64,000 bases of DNA from Salinicola salarius (GTDB lineage: Bacteria > Pseudomonadota > Gammaproteobacteria > Pseudomonadales > Halomonadaceae): positions 27,375 through 91,374 of the forward strand of contig NZ_PZJT01000018.1 in assembly GCF_003206135.1 (NCBI RefSeq), written 5' to 3'. Within the stretch, counting starts at the first letter, position 1; every line of letters starts with the position of its first letter. A model generated the notes under the pieces. The model was not told the DNA's origin and searched no databases. It saw only the letters and a program-made list of their open reading frames with translations. The translations under genes and the position numbers were made by a program. Below are positions 16,641-26,867 of the stretch, piece after piece.

Positions 16641-18836
16641 TCAGGCTTGCCGAGCCGCCCGCGCCGCATGCAGTTTCCGGTAGCTTTCGAGCAGGCGCTG
16701 GTGGCGATCCAGGCCCTCCAGTTGCACGCTGGTTGGCGTCAAACCCGCGAAGCGAACCGAGCCTTCCACGGAACCGACGACTGCCGTCATCGTGTCCTTG
16801 CCGAACATGCGCTTGAGGTTATAGAGATAGTCCTCGAGCTCCAGCTCGTCATCCAGTGTGATCTGCAGCACTGCGAGCAGCGCTTGATAGAACAGGCCGC
16901 GTTCGACGGTGTTGTCGTTGAACTGCAGGAACATTTCGACCTGGTCCAGCGCCTCCTCGAGTTGGCCGAGCGCCAGACTGATCAGCAGTTTCAGCTCGAG
17001 AATCGTGAGCTGGCCCCAGACGGTGTTCTCGTCGAATTCGATGCCGATCAGGGTGATGATCTTCATCTGCTCGTCGAGCTCGCTCTCCTCCAGGCGCTCG
17101 AGCAGGTCGGCCAGCTGGGTATCGTCCAGCGCATGCAGGTCGAGGATGTCTTCGCGGAAGGCGAGCGCCATGTTGGTGTTGTCCCAGACCAGATCCTCGA
17201 CCGGATACACCTCGGAGTAGCCGGGCACCAGGATGCGGCAGACCGGCGCGCCCAGGTCTTCATGGATCGCCACGTAGGCCTCCAGCCCTTCGGCTTCGAG
17301 AATGCCGAACAGCGCGGCTGCCTCTTCCGCGTTGGAGCCCGAGAAGTCCCACTCGACGAACTCGACATCCGCCCGCGCGCTGAAGAAGCGCCAGGAGATG
17401 ACGCCGGAAGAGTCGATGAAGTGCTCGACGAAGTTGTTGGGCTCCGACACCGCCTGGGAGTTGAAGGTGGGCGGTGGCAGGTCGTTCAGGCCTTCGAAGC
17501 TCCGGCCCTGCAGCAGCTCGGTGAGACTGCGCTCGATCGCCACCTGCAGGCTGGGGTGCGCGCCGAAGGAGGCGAAGACACCGCCGGTGCGCGGGTTCAT
17601 CAGCGTGACACAGGCCACCGGATAGCGGCCGCCGAGGGAGGCATCCTTCACCAGCACCGGGAAGCCCTGGGCTTCCAGCGCTTCGATGCCTTCAACGATG
17701 CCGGGATATTTCGCCAGCACGGCTTCGGGCACGTCCGGCAGCACGATCTCCTGCTCGATGATCTGTCGTTTCACCGCGCGCTCGAAGATCTCCGAAAGGC
17801 ACTGCACCTGCGCTTCGGCGATGGTGTTGCCCGCGCTCATGCCGTTGCTCAGATACAGGTTCTCGATCAGGTTCGACGGGAACCAGACCGTCTCGCCGTC
17901 CGACTGGCGCACGAAGGGCAGCGAGACGATGCCGCGATCCGTCCGGCCGGAGTTGGTGTCGAACAGATGCGAGCCGCGCAGCTCGCCTTCCGGATCGAAG
18001 ATCGCCCGGCAGTGGTCGTCGAGAATTTCTACCGGCAGTTCGTCATTCGGCCCCGGCTGGAACCACTTTTCATCCGGATAATGGACGAAATCGCTATCGG
18101 CGATCTCCGGGCCGAAGAACTGATCGTTGTAGAAGAAGTTGCAGGAGAGGCGCTCGATGAACTCGCCCAGCGCGGAGCAGAGCGCGGCTTCCTTGGTGGC
18201 GCCCTTGCCGTTGGTGAAACACATCGGCGAGGCGGCGTCGCGAATGTGCAGCGACCACACGTTCGGCACGATATTGCGCCACGAAGCGATCTCGATCTTC
18301 ATGCCGAGGTCCGCAAGGATCTTCGTCATGTTGGCGATGGTCTGCTCCAGCGGCAGATCCTTGCCCTCGATCCAGGTCGATTCGCCTTCGCCGTCTTTGA
18401 CATGAGTCCCCGCCATCAGCAGCGCCTGGGCGTCTTCGTCGATGCTCTTGACCGTCTCGATCTGGAATTCCGGGTTGTTCTGGATCACCCGCTTGACCGA
18501 GCAGCGCTCGACGGAGCGCAGGATGCCGATGCGATCCTTCTCGGAGATATCGTCCGGCAACTCGACCTGGATCTTGAAGATCTGGTTGTAGCGGTTCTCC
18601 GGGTCGACGATGTTGTTCTGCGAAAGCCGGATGTTCTCGGTCGGAATGTCCCGCGCGTTGCAGTAGACCCGCACGAAGTAGGCTGCGCACAGCGCCGAAG
18701 ACGCCAGGAAGTAGTCGAACGGCCCCGGTGCGGAGCCATCGCCCTTGTAGCGGATCGGCTGGTCGGTGATGACGGTGAAGTCATCGAACAGCGCTTCCTG
18801 ACGCAGGTTGTCGAGATAGTTGACCTTGATTTCCAT
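16641..18836 (-). CDS. ycaO: OsmC domain fused to YcaO (ATP-dependent amide-activating family)
   Basis: A 731-residue two-domain protein. Residues 1-150 are OsmC/Ohr-like (PIRYKGDGSAPGPFDYFLAS, SALCAAYFVRVYC with the family cysteine, and IQVELPDDISEKDRIGIL). From about residue 155 it follows E. coli YcaO closely as I recall it: PNVWSLHIRD, CFTNGKGATKEAA, SALGEFIERLSCNFF, NGMSAGNTIAEAQVQCLSEI FERAVK and FASFGAHPSLQVA, with the Glu-rich ATP/Mg site of YcaO enzymes. A C-terminal region with tetratricopeptide-like helices ends it. YcaO proteins activate amides with ATP; the E. coli protein is linked to beta-methylthiolation of ribosomal protein S12, and no azole-peptide biosynthetic genes lie nearby. 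Fusion to OsmC is the interesting point. It is monocistronic with its own terminator. Confidence 0.92.
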   Translation of the reverse strand: MEIKVNYLDNLRQEALFDDFTVITDQPIRYKGDGSAPGPFDYFLASSALCAAYFVRVYCNARDIPTENIRLSQNNIVDPENRYNQIFKIQVELPDDISEKDRIGILRSVERCSVKRVIQNNPEFQIETVKSIDEDAQALLMAGTHVKDGEGESTWIEGKDLPLEQTIANMTKILADLGMKIEIASWRNIVPNVWSLHIRDAASPMCFTNGKGATKEAALCSALGEFIERLSCNFFYNDQFFGPEIADSDFVHYPDEKWFQPGPNDELPVEILDDHCRAIFDPEGELRGSHLFDTNSGRTDRGIVSLPFVRQSDGETVWFPSNLIENLYLSNGMSAGNTIAEAQVQCLSEIFERAVKRQIIEQEIVLPDVPEAVLAKYPGIVEGIEALEAQGFPVLVKDASLGGRYPVACVTLMNPRTGGVFASFGAHPSLQVAIERSLTELLQGRSFEGLNDLPPPTFNSQAVSEPNNFVEHFIDSSGVISWRFFSARADVEFVEWDFSGSNAEEAAALFGILEAEGLEAYVAIHEDLGAPVCRILVPGYSEVYPVEDLVWDNTNMALAFREDILDLHALDDTQLADLLERLEESELDEQMKIITLIGIEFDENTVWGQLTILELKLLISLALGQLEEALDQVEMFLQFNDNTVERGLFYQALLAVLQITLDDELELEDYLYNLKRMFGKDTMTAVVGSVEGSVRFAGLTPTSVQLEGLDRHQRLLESYRKLHAARAARQA

Positions 18837-18971
18837 GGAGAAGGACCGCGTTGGTAAGTGGCTGCGCCTCGAATTCTGGACCCGGGCGGATGGCGGCCAT
18901 TATCCGGATTTGGGGGCGCTGCGTCTTGGGGGTGTTTTGTCGGAGTGGCGTTTCGGCTCGAAGGCGTCCCG

Positions 18972-19003
18972 TTTCGACCGGATGACCATTTCGACCGGAT
19001 GAC
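18972..19003. repeat. Tandem direct repeat between ycaO and glpK
   Basis: TTTCGACCGGATGAC occurs twice (18972-18986 and 18989-19003), a 17-bp period, directly before the glpK terminator stem and about 140 bases upstream of the ycaO start. It may be a tandem regulator half-site for ycaO or simple duplication. Confidence 0.6.
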
Positions 19004-19038
19004 AAAAGGCCCGACCCCCATCCAATGGGGATCGGGCC
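19004..19038 (-). terminator. Intrinsic terminator of the glp genes (after glpK)
   Basis: On the minus strand GGCCCGATCCCC pairs with GGGGGTCGGGCC (one G-T type mismatch) around a 7-base loop, followed by TTTTG. It is 64 bases past the glpK stop. Confidence 0.9.
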
Positions 19039-19101
19039 AGCTCTCTTGCTAACGATGCGTTGAACAGCATCGCCAAGCGGCCTCGCTGGGCGCGACAGTT
19101 G

Positions 19102-21373
<2,272 letters not shown>

Positions 21374-21386
<13 letters not shown>

Positions 21387-21484
21387 GAATATCCCTTACT
21401 GTCACGAATGTCGTATCCGGATAAGGCCGGACTTGCATGCCCAGCAAGGTGAATGCCGATAAAAATGATGGGCTGGCGTGCCAT
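21374..21484 (-). CDS. Possible 36-residue leader peptide overlapping glpF start
   Basis: An ATG at 21484 stands six bases behind AGGAGG, a better ribosome-binding site than that of glpF itself. The frame (MARQPIIFIGIHLAGHA, then SPALSGYDIRDSKGYSWAL) ends in a TAG that lies within codons 4-5 of glpF, so ribosomes finishing it would be next to the glpF start and could re-initiate. I know no homologue. It may be a translational coupler, a leader peptide, or chance. Codon use is ordinary. There is no direct evidence of expression. Confidence 0.35.
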
Positions 21485-21583
21485 GTGCTTCCTCCTTCGT
21501 GTTGCGCCTCTCGTATCGATGGCAGTCGGATTGATGCCGTCATTCGCGACGGCGGCGTTCGCTTATGGGGTCCGGGAGCGTAC

Positions 21584-23104
21584 CTAGATTTCCGGCTCGG
21601 CCTTGGTGGGCCCGTCGGAAGAGCGAGCGAGGTAGTCGGCAAGCCGTTGGCATTGATCATCGTCGAGCCGTAACCCGAGCTTGGATCGCCGCCAGAGGAT
21701 ATCTTCGGCAGTTCGTGCCCACTCGTGATCGCGCAGGTAATCGACTTCGGCGGCATACAGGTCGGCGCCAAAATGCTCGCCCAGATCTTCCAGGCTTTTT
21801 GCACCCTCCACGATGTCGCGCACGCGGGTCCCGTAGTTGAAGACCAGGCGATTGGCCATGCCCAGGGGAATGAAGGGATGACTGGCCTGTAGCGACTCGA
21901 ACAGATGCTGGGGTTTCGCTTCTTCTCCGCCGGGGAGCGGGTGGCCCTTGCCGGTCCAGGCTTTTCCCTGGTTGCCGAGCTCGGGGGCCAGTTGATCGAC
22001 GGCATCCTCGGCCAGCCGCCGATAGGTGGTCAGCTTGCCGCCGAAGACGTTGAGCAGGACGGCGCCGCCGGAGGTATCGAGCTGGATGCGGTAATCGCGG
22101 GTGATTTCGCTGGCGTTGTCCTCGCGATCGTCGAGCAGGGGGCGCACGCCGGAGTAGCTCCAGACGACGTCGTCGGGACCGATCGACTGCTCGAAATAGC
22201 GATTGGCGGATTCGCAGAGATAGCGGACCTCGTCTTCCTCGATCGCCACTCTGCCCGGTGCGCCCTCGTGCTCGACGTCGGTCGTTCCGATCAGCGTGAA
22301 ATCACGCTCGTAGGGGATGGCGAACACGATGCGGCCATCGGGCTGCTGGAAGATGTAGGCGTAGTCGTGGTCGAACAGCTTGTTCACCACGATATGGCTG
22401 CCCTTGATCAGGCGCAGCGAATACGGGTGCTTCTGCGAAGCGACCTCGTCGAGGAAACGTACGGCCCAGGGCCCGGCCGCATTGGCCAGCCCGCGCGAGT
22501 GAACCTCGATTGTCTCGGCGTCCATCGTCTTTAGAGTGACTTGCCAACCGTCGGCGTTGCGCACCGCCGTTTCCGCGCGGGTACGCGTCATGATACGGGC
22601 GCCACGGTCGGCCGCGTCCATGCAGTTGAGCACCACCAGCCGAGCATCCTGAACCCAGGCATCCGAGTAGGCGAAGCCCCTGGCGAACTCGGGCTTCAGT
22701 GGCGTCCCGGCCGGGTGATCGGCGAATTTGATCCCTTGCGAGCCCGCCAGCGTCTGGCGTCCACCCAGGTGGTCGTACAGGAAAAGCCCGGTTCGGATCA
22801 TCCAGGCCGGCCGCAGATGTTTCTGATGAGGCAGGACGAAACGCATCGGCCAGATGATGTGCGGCGCTGCCTTGAGCAGTACCTCGCGCTCGGAAAGTGC
22901 CTTGGCCACGAGCTTGAACTCGTACTGCTCCAGGTAACGCAGGCCTCCGTGGATCAGCTTGGTCGAAGCCGAAGACGTATGGCTGGCAAGATCATCCGCC
23001 TCGACCAGCAACACCGAAAGGCCGCGACCCGCGGCGTCACGCGCGATACCCGCGCCGTTGATACCGCCGCCGATGACAATCAGATCGTAGCTTGCGTTGG
23101 CCAT
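21584..23104 (-). CDS. glpD: Aerobic glycerol-3-phosphate dehydrogenase
   Basis: A 506-residue FAD enzyme on the inner membrane that oxidises sn-glycerol 3-phosphate to dihydroxyacetone phosphate and feeds the quinone pool. The FAD-binding Rossmann motif is DLIVIGGGINGAGIARDAAG at residues 6-25. STKLIHGGLRYLEQYEFKLV, ANAAGPWAVRFLDE and FSYGVRPLLDD-like YSGVRPLLDDRE are the GlpD signatures. Length equals the E. coli protein (501). It is the first gene of glpD-glpF-glpK; GlpR-like operators overlap the region just upstream of its start. The gene for GlpR is not in the window. Confidence 0.96.
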   Translation of the reverse strand: MANASYDLIVIGGGINGAGIARDAAGRGLSVLLVEADDLASHTSSASTKLIHGGLRYLEQYEFKLVAKALSEREVLLKAAPHIIWPMRFVLPHQKHLRPAWMIRTGLFLYDHLGGRQTLAGSQGIKFADHPAGTPLKPEFARGFAYSDAWVQDARLVVLNCMDAADRGARIMTRTRAETAVRNADGWQVTLKTMDAETIEVHSRGLANAAGPWAVRFLDEVASQKHPYSLRLIKGSHIVVNKLFDHDYAYIFQQPDGRIVFAIPYERDFTLIGTTDVEHEGAPGRVAIEEDEVRYLCESANRYFEQSIGPDDVVWSYSGVRPLLDDREDNASEITRDYRIQLDTSGGAVLLNVFGGKLTTYRRLAEDAVDQLAPELGNQGKAWTGKGHPLPGGEEAKPQHLFESLQASHPFIPLGMANRLVFNYGTRVRDIVEGAKSLEDLGEHFGADLYAAEVDYLRDHEWARTAEDILWRRSKLGLRLDDDQCQRLADYLARSSDGPTKAEPEI

Positions 23105-23121
23105 GTTCGGATCTGCTCGCT

Positions 23122-23161
23122 AATGTTCGAATTGACTCATTGTGGCTCGCTATCGAACATT
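23122..23161. promoter_or_regulatory. GlpR-like operators upstream of glpD
   Basis: AATGTTCGA (23122-23130) and TCGAACATT (23153-23161) are the two inverted half-sites of the E. coli GlpR box (ATGTTCGATAACGAACAT). The second extends on the minus strand as AATGTTCGAT AGCGAG, a perfect half plus a degenerate half. A third half-site, ATGTTCGG, overlaps the glpD start codon at 23103-23110. Position and sequence suggest glycerol-3-phosphate-responsive repression. Confidence 0.65.
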
Positions 23162-23443
23162 TTTAATTAATCAAAAAGTATTAGATGCTGGACAAGTCGT
23201 ATGTCTGTTGTGGATTGCGAGAGCGGTAACTGCCTGATCAATCAATAGTCTAGAGCGACTTTATCCATTCGTTTACGAGATTTTCATCAATGAAAATTCC
23301 TTGGGTCAGAAGTTTTTATCCGAATTTCATGAGCTTGAATCGTGTAAAGACAAGTGTCAGAGGGAGGGGCTGGTGGCGGTCATCATGACGACTCGCGATA
23401 GGCCTGCCTGGGGCGGATGGAAGCGCGGACGGGGCGAGGAGAG

Positions 23444-23463
23444 GGCTTTCGAAATCGAACATT
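23444..23463. promoter_or_regulatory. Additional GlpR-like site in front of the higA-like gene
   Basis: CTTTCGAAATCGAACATT contains a perfect right half (ATCGAACATT) and a 6-of-10 left half of the GlpR box. It lies about 350 bases upstream of glpD and 50 bases before the higA-like ATG, so it could be a distal operator for looping or a site for the neighbouring gene. Confidence 0.4.
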
Positions 23464-23512
23464 GGGTCTGCGTTCGAGACCGTAATACTCAGGAAGGTAC
23501 AGGAGGTAAACG

Positions 23513-23796
23513 ATGACCGAAGAGCGACCCCCAATATCCATCCTGGCGAGATTCTGCTGGAGGATGTCATCGAACCGTTGGGTTTGACCAACAACGCCAT
23601 GGCCATTGGTGTGCCGGCGACCCGTATCGGCGACATCACGCGCGGGGCGCGGGCGATCACGGCAGACACGGATTTGCGCCTGTCGATCTACTTCGGTACC
23701 AGCCCGGGCTATTGGCTGCGGCTACAGAATTCCTATGATCTGGATGAGGCCAGACGCCACGGTCACTACGAGGGGATTCGCCCTCGGGTGGCTTGA
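23513..23796 (+). pseudogene. HigA-like antitoxin (XRE family) with a one-base frameshift
   Basis: An ATG with an ideal AGGAGG six bases upstream opens as MTEERP and then leaves frame. From 23533 the -1 frame encodes a typical HigA: NIHPGEILLEDVIEPLGL, TNNAMAIGVPATRIGDITRG, then ARAITADTDLRLSIYFGT and YWLRLQNSYDLDEARR. Adding one C to the five-C run at 23528-23532 restores a single 94-residue protein of normal HigA length with a helix-turn-helix. So it is a one-base deletion in a C tract: a true pseudogene, a phase-variable gene or a sequencing error. No HigB-type toxin is visible in the 340 bases upstream, where higB normally sits. Confidence 0.75.
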
Positions 23797-23910
23797 TCGA
23801 GCCAGGTAACCAGAAGGGCGGCGCCAATGTCGCCCTCGGCACGAACCGCCGTATCCGCTTCTCTCCGCCTAACTTGCAGCTGAATCCCTCTCATGTCGCT
23901 GTCTCATATT

Positions 23911-24921
23911 TCACGCCAGCTTCTGCAGTTCTTCATACAGCGCCAAGGGAATCTTCACGCCATTGACGCGGCTGCGTTCCCGCGCTTCATAACGACGCTG
24001 CGAGGGCAGCCGGGCGCCCTGGTCGAGGATGCGCTCGAACAGCACTTCCGCGTGGGCGAGATGCGCGTCGGCGCGGTCGCCCAGGAAGGTGGCGGGGGAG
24101 AGGGCGAGGATGATTTCGCCGTGGTAGGGCTTGCCGGTGCCGTCGTCGTTGGCGGGCTGAGTCTCGTGGCTGAGCACGTCGCCGATCAAGGGGCCGGCGA
24201 GCAGTTCGATCATGGTCGAGAGCGCGGAGCCCTTGTGGCCGCCGAAGGGGAGCATGGCGCCTTCGAGCGCGGCTGCCGGATCGGTGGCCGCGTTGCCCTG
24301 GTCGTCCAGTGCCCAGCCTTCGGGGATCGAGTCTCCGGCGCGCTTGTGTAGCTCGATCTCTCCCCGAGCGACGACGCTGGTGGCAAAATCGAAGGTATAA
24401 GAATGCTTGCCCGGTCGCGGCCAGGAAAATGCGATGGGGTTGGTTCCCAGCAGCGGGCGATTGCCGCCCGTGGGGGCGACGAAGGCATGGGTCGGGTTCA
24501 TCGCCAGGCCGACCAGCCCCATCTCGGCGAGTGTTTCGACCTCGGGCCAGAGCGCGGAGAAGTGAAAGCAGTTGTTGATGGCGAGTGCGGCGATGCCGTT
24601 ACGTTCGGCCTTCTCCTTGAGATGGGACTTGCCTCGTTCGAAAGAGAGCAGCGAGTTGCCCCGATGCGCATCGATCCTCACGATGCTGGGTGCCTGATCG
24701 ATGATCTCCGGCTCGACCTGGGTATCGACGCCGCCTTTTCTGGCGGTTTCCACGCAACTGATGAGGCGATAAAGGCCGTGGGAATGGCATTCGTCACGTT
24801 GCGCCGCGATCACACTGCGCGTGATTGCGCCGGCGTGGGCATCGCTGAATCCGGCATTGCCGAGGATGCGCAGGCTCAGCGCTTCGGCGTCTCGAAGCGA
24901 AAGGGTAATGTCTTGTTCCAT
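23911..24921 (-). CDS. Ldh-family NAD(P)H oxidoreductase, probable delta-1-pyrroline/piperideine-2-carboxylate reductase
   Basis: A 336-residue member of the malate/L-lactate dehydrogenase (LDH2) family, which uses a fold unlike Rossmann dehydrogenases. AAQRDECHSHGLYRLISCVE holds the catalytic His of the family; NCFHFSALWPEVE, GTNPIAFSWPRPGKHSYTFD and FGGHKGSALSTMIELLAGPL are conserved blocks. The sequence follows the DpkA/LhpI group, which reduces cyclic imino acids (proline, hydroxyproline, D-lysine catabolism), more than malate dehydrogenases. I prefer the ATG at 24921, with a weak GAAGAG upstream; an ATG at 24945 has none. It stands alone, opposite the higA-like gene. Confidence 0.75.
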   Translation of the reverse strand: MEQDITLSLRDAEALSLRILGNAGFSDAHAGAITRSVIAAQRDECHSHGLYRLISCVETARKGGVDTQVEPEIIDQAPSIVRIDAHRGNSLLSFERGKSHLKEKAERNGIAALAINNCFHFSALWPEVETLAEMGLVGLAMNPTHAFVAPTGGNRPLLGTNPIAFSWPRPGKHSYTFDFATSVVARGEIELHKRAGDSIPEGWALDDQGNAATDPAAALEGAMLPFGGHKGSALSTMIELLAGPLIGDVLSHETQPANDDGTGKPYHGEIILALSPATFLGDRADAHLAHAEVLFERILDQGARLPSQRRYEARERSRVNGVKIPLALYEELQKLA

Positions 24922-25097
24922 GATCGGGCTCTTCGGCGGGTGCATCAGACATTGGCATGCAAAGACGCCAGACAGTGAGTCGGCTCTTTGTCATACAAGC
25001 AGGAAGCCAGCATAAACGTCTGAAACGTCAGCGCCTGTTAGACGAAAGTGATAGTTCGTCGAGCGTGATGCCCCGAATGGTGTGGTTGCATGTCGGG

Positions 25098-25292
25098 CTA
25101 GGTCGGATCCTGATGAGATCCCGGCACCGCCAGCGCGTTCAGATCGAGCATCTGGATCGCGCTGATTGCGGCCTCGATGGCGCCTTCCTGGCACAAGCCG
25201 GACAGGGCGGCATTTTCATAGCCAGACAGTGCGGCCTCGATGCAGGCTTTTTGGACTTTCGTGGCGAGCTGCAGCGCTTCCGTCTCGTTCAT
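25098..25292 (-). CDS. Small conserved protein of unknown function
   Basis: A 64-residue protein whose start codon overlaps the stop of the DUF488 gene by four bases (ATGA), so it is translationally coupled to it. It is one helical unit: KVQKACIEAALSGYENAAL, then SGLCQEGAIEAAISAIQMLD. The CIEAA...Y(E)xAxxxGLCxEGAxE pattern recurs in small proteobacterial proteins that I recall only as hypothetical or loosely as acetyltransferase-related. Two cysteines (in KACIE and GLCQE) are spaced 16 apart. No function can be given. Confidence 0.7.
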   Translation of the reverse strand: MNETEALQLATKVQKACIEAALSGYENAALSGLCQEGAIEAAISAIQMLDLNALAVPGSHQDPT

Positions 25293-25663
25293 CGCTTCTT
25301 CTCCAATCGTCCATCGCGCATTTGCAGGTACTCCCTGAGCACCACGGCATGATTGCGTTCGACGTCTTTCGCAGCGAACAGCAGCGTCAGCTGCTGCTGG
25401 CGGGCGATCTCACATAGCTCGTCGAGAGCGGTGGTGTCGGCCTCGGCGAGTTCCGCGAGATACGCCTTTCGAAACGCTTGCCAGCGTTCCCGGTCATGGC
25501 CGAACCACTGGCGTAGTGCCTTGCTGGGTGCGAGCGTCTTGTACCACGCATCGATCCTGGCATCTCGTTTGGCGATGCCACGCGGCCACATGCCATCGAT
25601 CAGAACTCGATAGCCGTCGTTCTGGGCGGCGGCGTCGTAAATCCGTTTGAGCTGAATCTTCAT
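25289..25663 (-). CDS. DUF488 family protein, YeaO-like
   Basis: A 124-residue protein with the DUF488 core: IQLKRIYDAAAQNDGYRVLI, DGMWPRGIAKRDARIDAW, WFGHDRERWQAFRKAYLAEL and LTLLFAAKDVERNHAVVL. This matches the E. coli YeaO type. The conserved Arg/Trp-Pro-Arg-Gly patch and Asp residues suggest an active site, but the function is unknown. The start at 25663 has GGGGAG seven bases upstream. The gene is divergent from the betaine-binding protein and coupled to the 64-residue protein downstream. Confidence 0.85.
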   Translation of the reverse strand: MKIQLKRIYDAAAQNDGYRVLIDGMWPRGIAKRDARIDAWYKTLAPSKALRQWFGHDRERWQAFRKAYLAELAEADTTALDELCEIARQQQLTLLFAAKDVERNHAVVLREYLQMRDGRLEKKR

Positions 25664-25737
25664 GAATGCTCCCCGGGGATTGGCGGTAGCAATCTTCGCC
25701 AATATCCGGATACTTATAACGCTGTGTTTTTGTTTCT

Positions 25738-25745
25738 AACAACAA
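25738..25745 (+). promoter_or_regulatory. CA motif beside the ribosome-binding site of the betaine-binding gene (possible Hfq/Crc target)
   Basis: AACAACAA stands 16 bases before the ATG at 25762, just in front of the AGGGA ribosome-binding site. In Pseudomonas such AAnAAnAA motifs at start regions are bound by Hfq with Crc and block translation. A CrcZ-like RNA that would compete is encoded at 51727-52210. The link is inference. Confidence 0.35.
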
Positions 25746-25761
25746 GCAGGGATAAAAAATT

Positions 25762-26643
25762 ATGAAAAAGGCTTTTGTGGTTCCAGTCGCTGCCGCCCTT
25801 TTCGCCGTCGGCTCGACCGCCTCGGCTGTGGCTCCTGCCCAGGAGAAGCCGCTGGTCATCGGCACCAACAACTGGGCCGAGAACGTTGCCGTCGCCAACC
25901 TCTGGAAGCTGGTGCTGGATGGTCAGGGGTATGACGTCGAGCTATCGGATGTCGGCAAGAGTGCCTTGTTTGCGGGATTGGCGAATGGTGATTTCGATCT
26001 ATCGCTGGAGCTGTGGCTGCCTTACACCGACAAGGCGTTTCTCGAGCCGTACAAGGATACGCTCGAGGTTCACGACGCCTGGTATGACAGGACCGGGCTG
26101 GGCCTGGTGGTGCCGAGCTATGTCGACATCGATTCCATTCCGGAACTGGCGAAGCGTGCCGACGAGTTCGAATACCAGGGCAGCCCGACGATTCTGGGAA
26201 TCGACCCGGGATCGGCGATCGCCGGGATGACCGACGACGCTATCGAAACCTACGATCTGCCTCTGAACCAGGTGAACAGCTCCGAACCGGCGGTGATGTC
26301 CGCGCTCGACCGTGCCTACAAGAGTGAAGAGCCGATCGTGGTAACGCTGTGGAATCCGCACTGGGCCTTCGCGGACTACGATCTGAAGTATCTCGAGGAT
26401 CCCGAGAAGGTCTATGGCGACGGTGACACGATCTACTGGTTCTCCCGCGAGGGCTTTTCGGGAGACGATCCGTGGCTGACCGCCGTGCTCGACGCCTGGC
26501 ACATGAGCGATGAGAGCCTCGGCGAGCTGATGTCGGAGATCGAGTCTCAGGACGATCCGGTGGCAGGCGCACGGACCTGGCTCGAGGAAAACCGCGATCA
26601 GGTCGACGAATGGCTGGCGGCCGGCGAGCAGATTCAACCGTAG
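25762..26643 (+). CDS. Orphan glycine-betaine/quaternary-amine ABC transporter substrate-binding protein (OpuAC fold)
   Basis: A 293-residue exported protein with a signal peptide (MKKAFVVPVAAALFAVGSTA, cleavage near residue 24). The OpuAC/ProX pattern is present: VIGTNNWAENVAVANLW at the start of the mature part, then LELWLPYTDKA and TLWNPHWAFADYDLKYL. The tryptophans in NNW, LELW and WNPHW would form the aromatic box for a trimethylammonium group. The final helix DEWLAAGEQIQP ends it. No ATPase or permease gene adjoins, so it must serve a transporter encoded elsewhere. Betaine, choline, carnitine or a related compound are possible ligands. The leader holds a CA motif. Confidence 0.88.
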   Translation: MKKAFVVPVAAALFAVGSTASAVAPAQEKPLVIGTNNWAENVAVANLWKLVLDGQGYDVELSDVGKSALFAGLANGDFDLSLELWLPYTDKAFLEPYKDTLEVHDAWYDRTGLGLVVPSYVDIDSIPELAKRADEFEYQGSPTILGIDPGSAIAGMTDDAIETYDLPLNQVNSSEPAVMSALDRAYKSEEPIVVTLWNPHWAFADYDLKYLEDPEKVYGDGDTIYWFSREGFSGDDPWLTAVLDAWHMSDESLGELMSEIESQDDPVAGARTWLEENRDQVDEWLAAGEQIQP

Positions 26644-26867
26644 CGATAGCGGCGATCGCGTCTTGTCCTGCGTGGCTGGCCGCTTCTATTAAACGGAACG
26701 GTCAGTCAGTGCAACCACTGCGGGTCACGCTATTGGACAATTGATTAAACGCTGCTTCACGCTCTAGTCTGTGCCGATTACCGGATACCTGACAGACCGG
26801 TAACACAATGACAATCGGCCACAAGCCGATATCACAATAACAGCGTGCGCTGTGCAGGAGATTGACA
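26644..26867. promoter_or_regulatory. dppA upstream region with candidate promoter and inverted repeats
   Basis: TTGATT and TAGTCT lie 18 bases apart in the 26741-26775 stretch and could be a sigma-70 promoter. Downstream in the presumed leader are small inverted repeats: TACCGG...CCGGTA, ATCGGC CACAA GCCGAT, and CAGCG TG CGCTG just before the AGGAG of dppA. No known riboswitch was recognised. Confidence 0.35.

Noticed and set aside
16647..18857. Very long open frame (over 700 codons) on the plus strand opposite ycaO
   Set aside because: It is the antisense shadow of a gene with clear domains; its translation is rich in Arg, Gln, His and Val and has no recognisable motif.
23301..23516. 71-codon frame before the higA-like gene as a possible HigB toxin
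   Set aside because: No HigB/RelE motifs (no WR(I/L)xF-type strand), and it ends over the higA start codon without a ribosome-binding site of its own.
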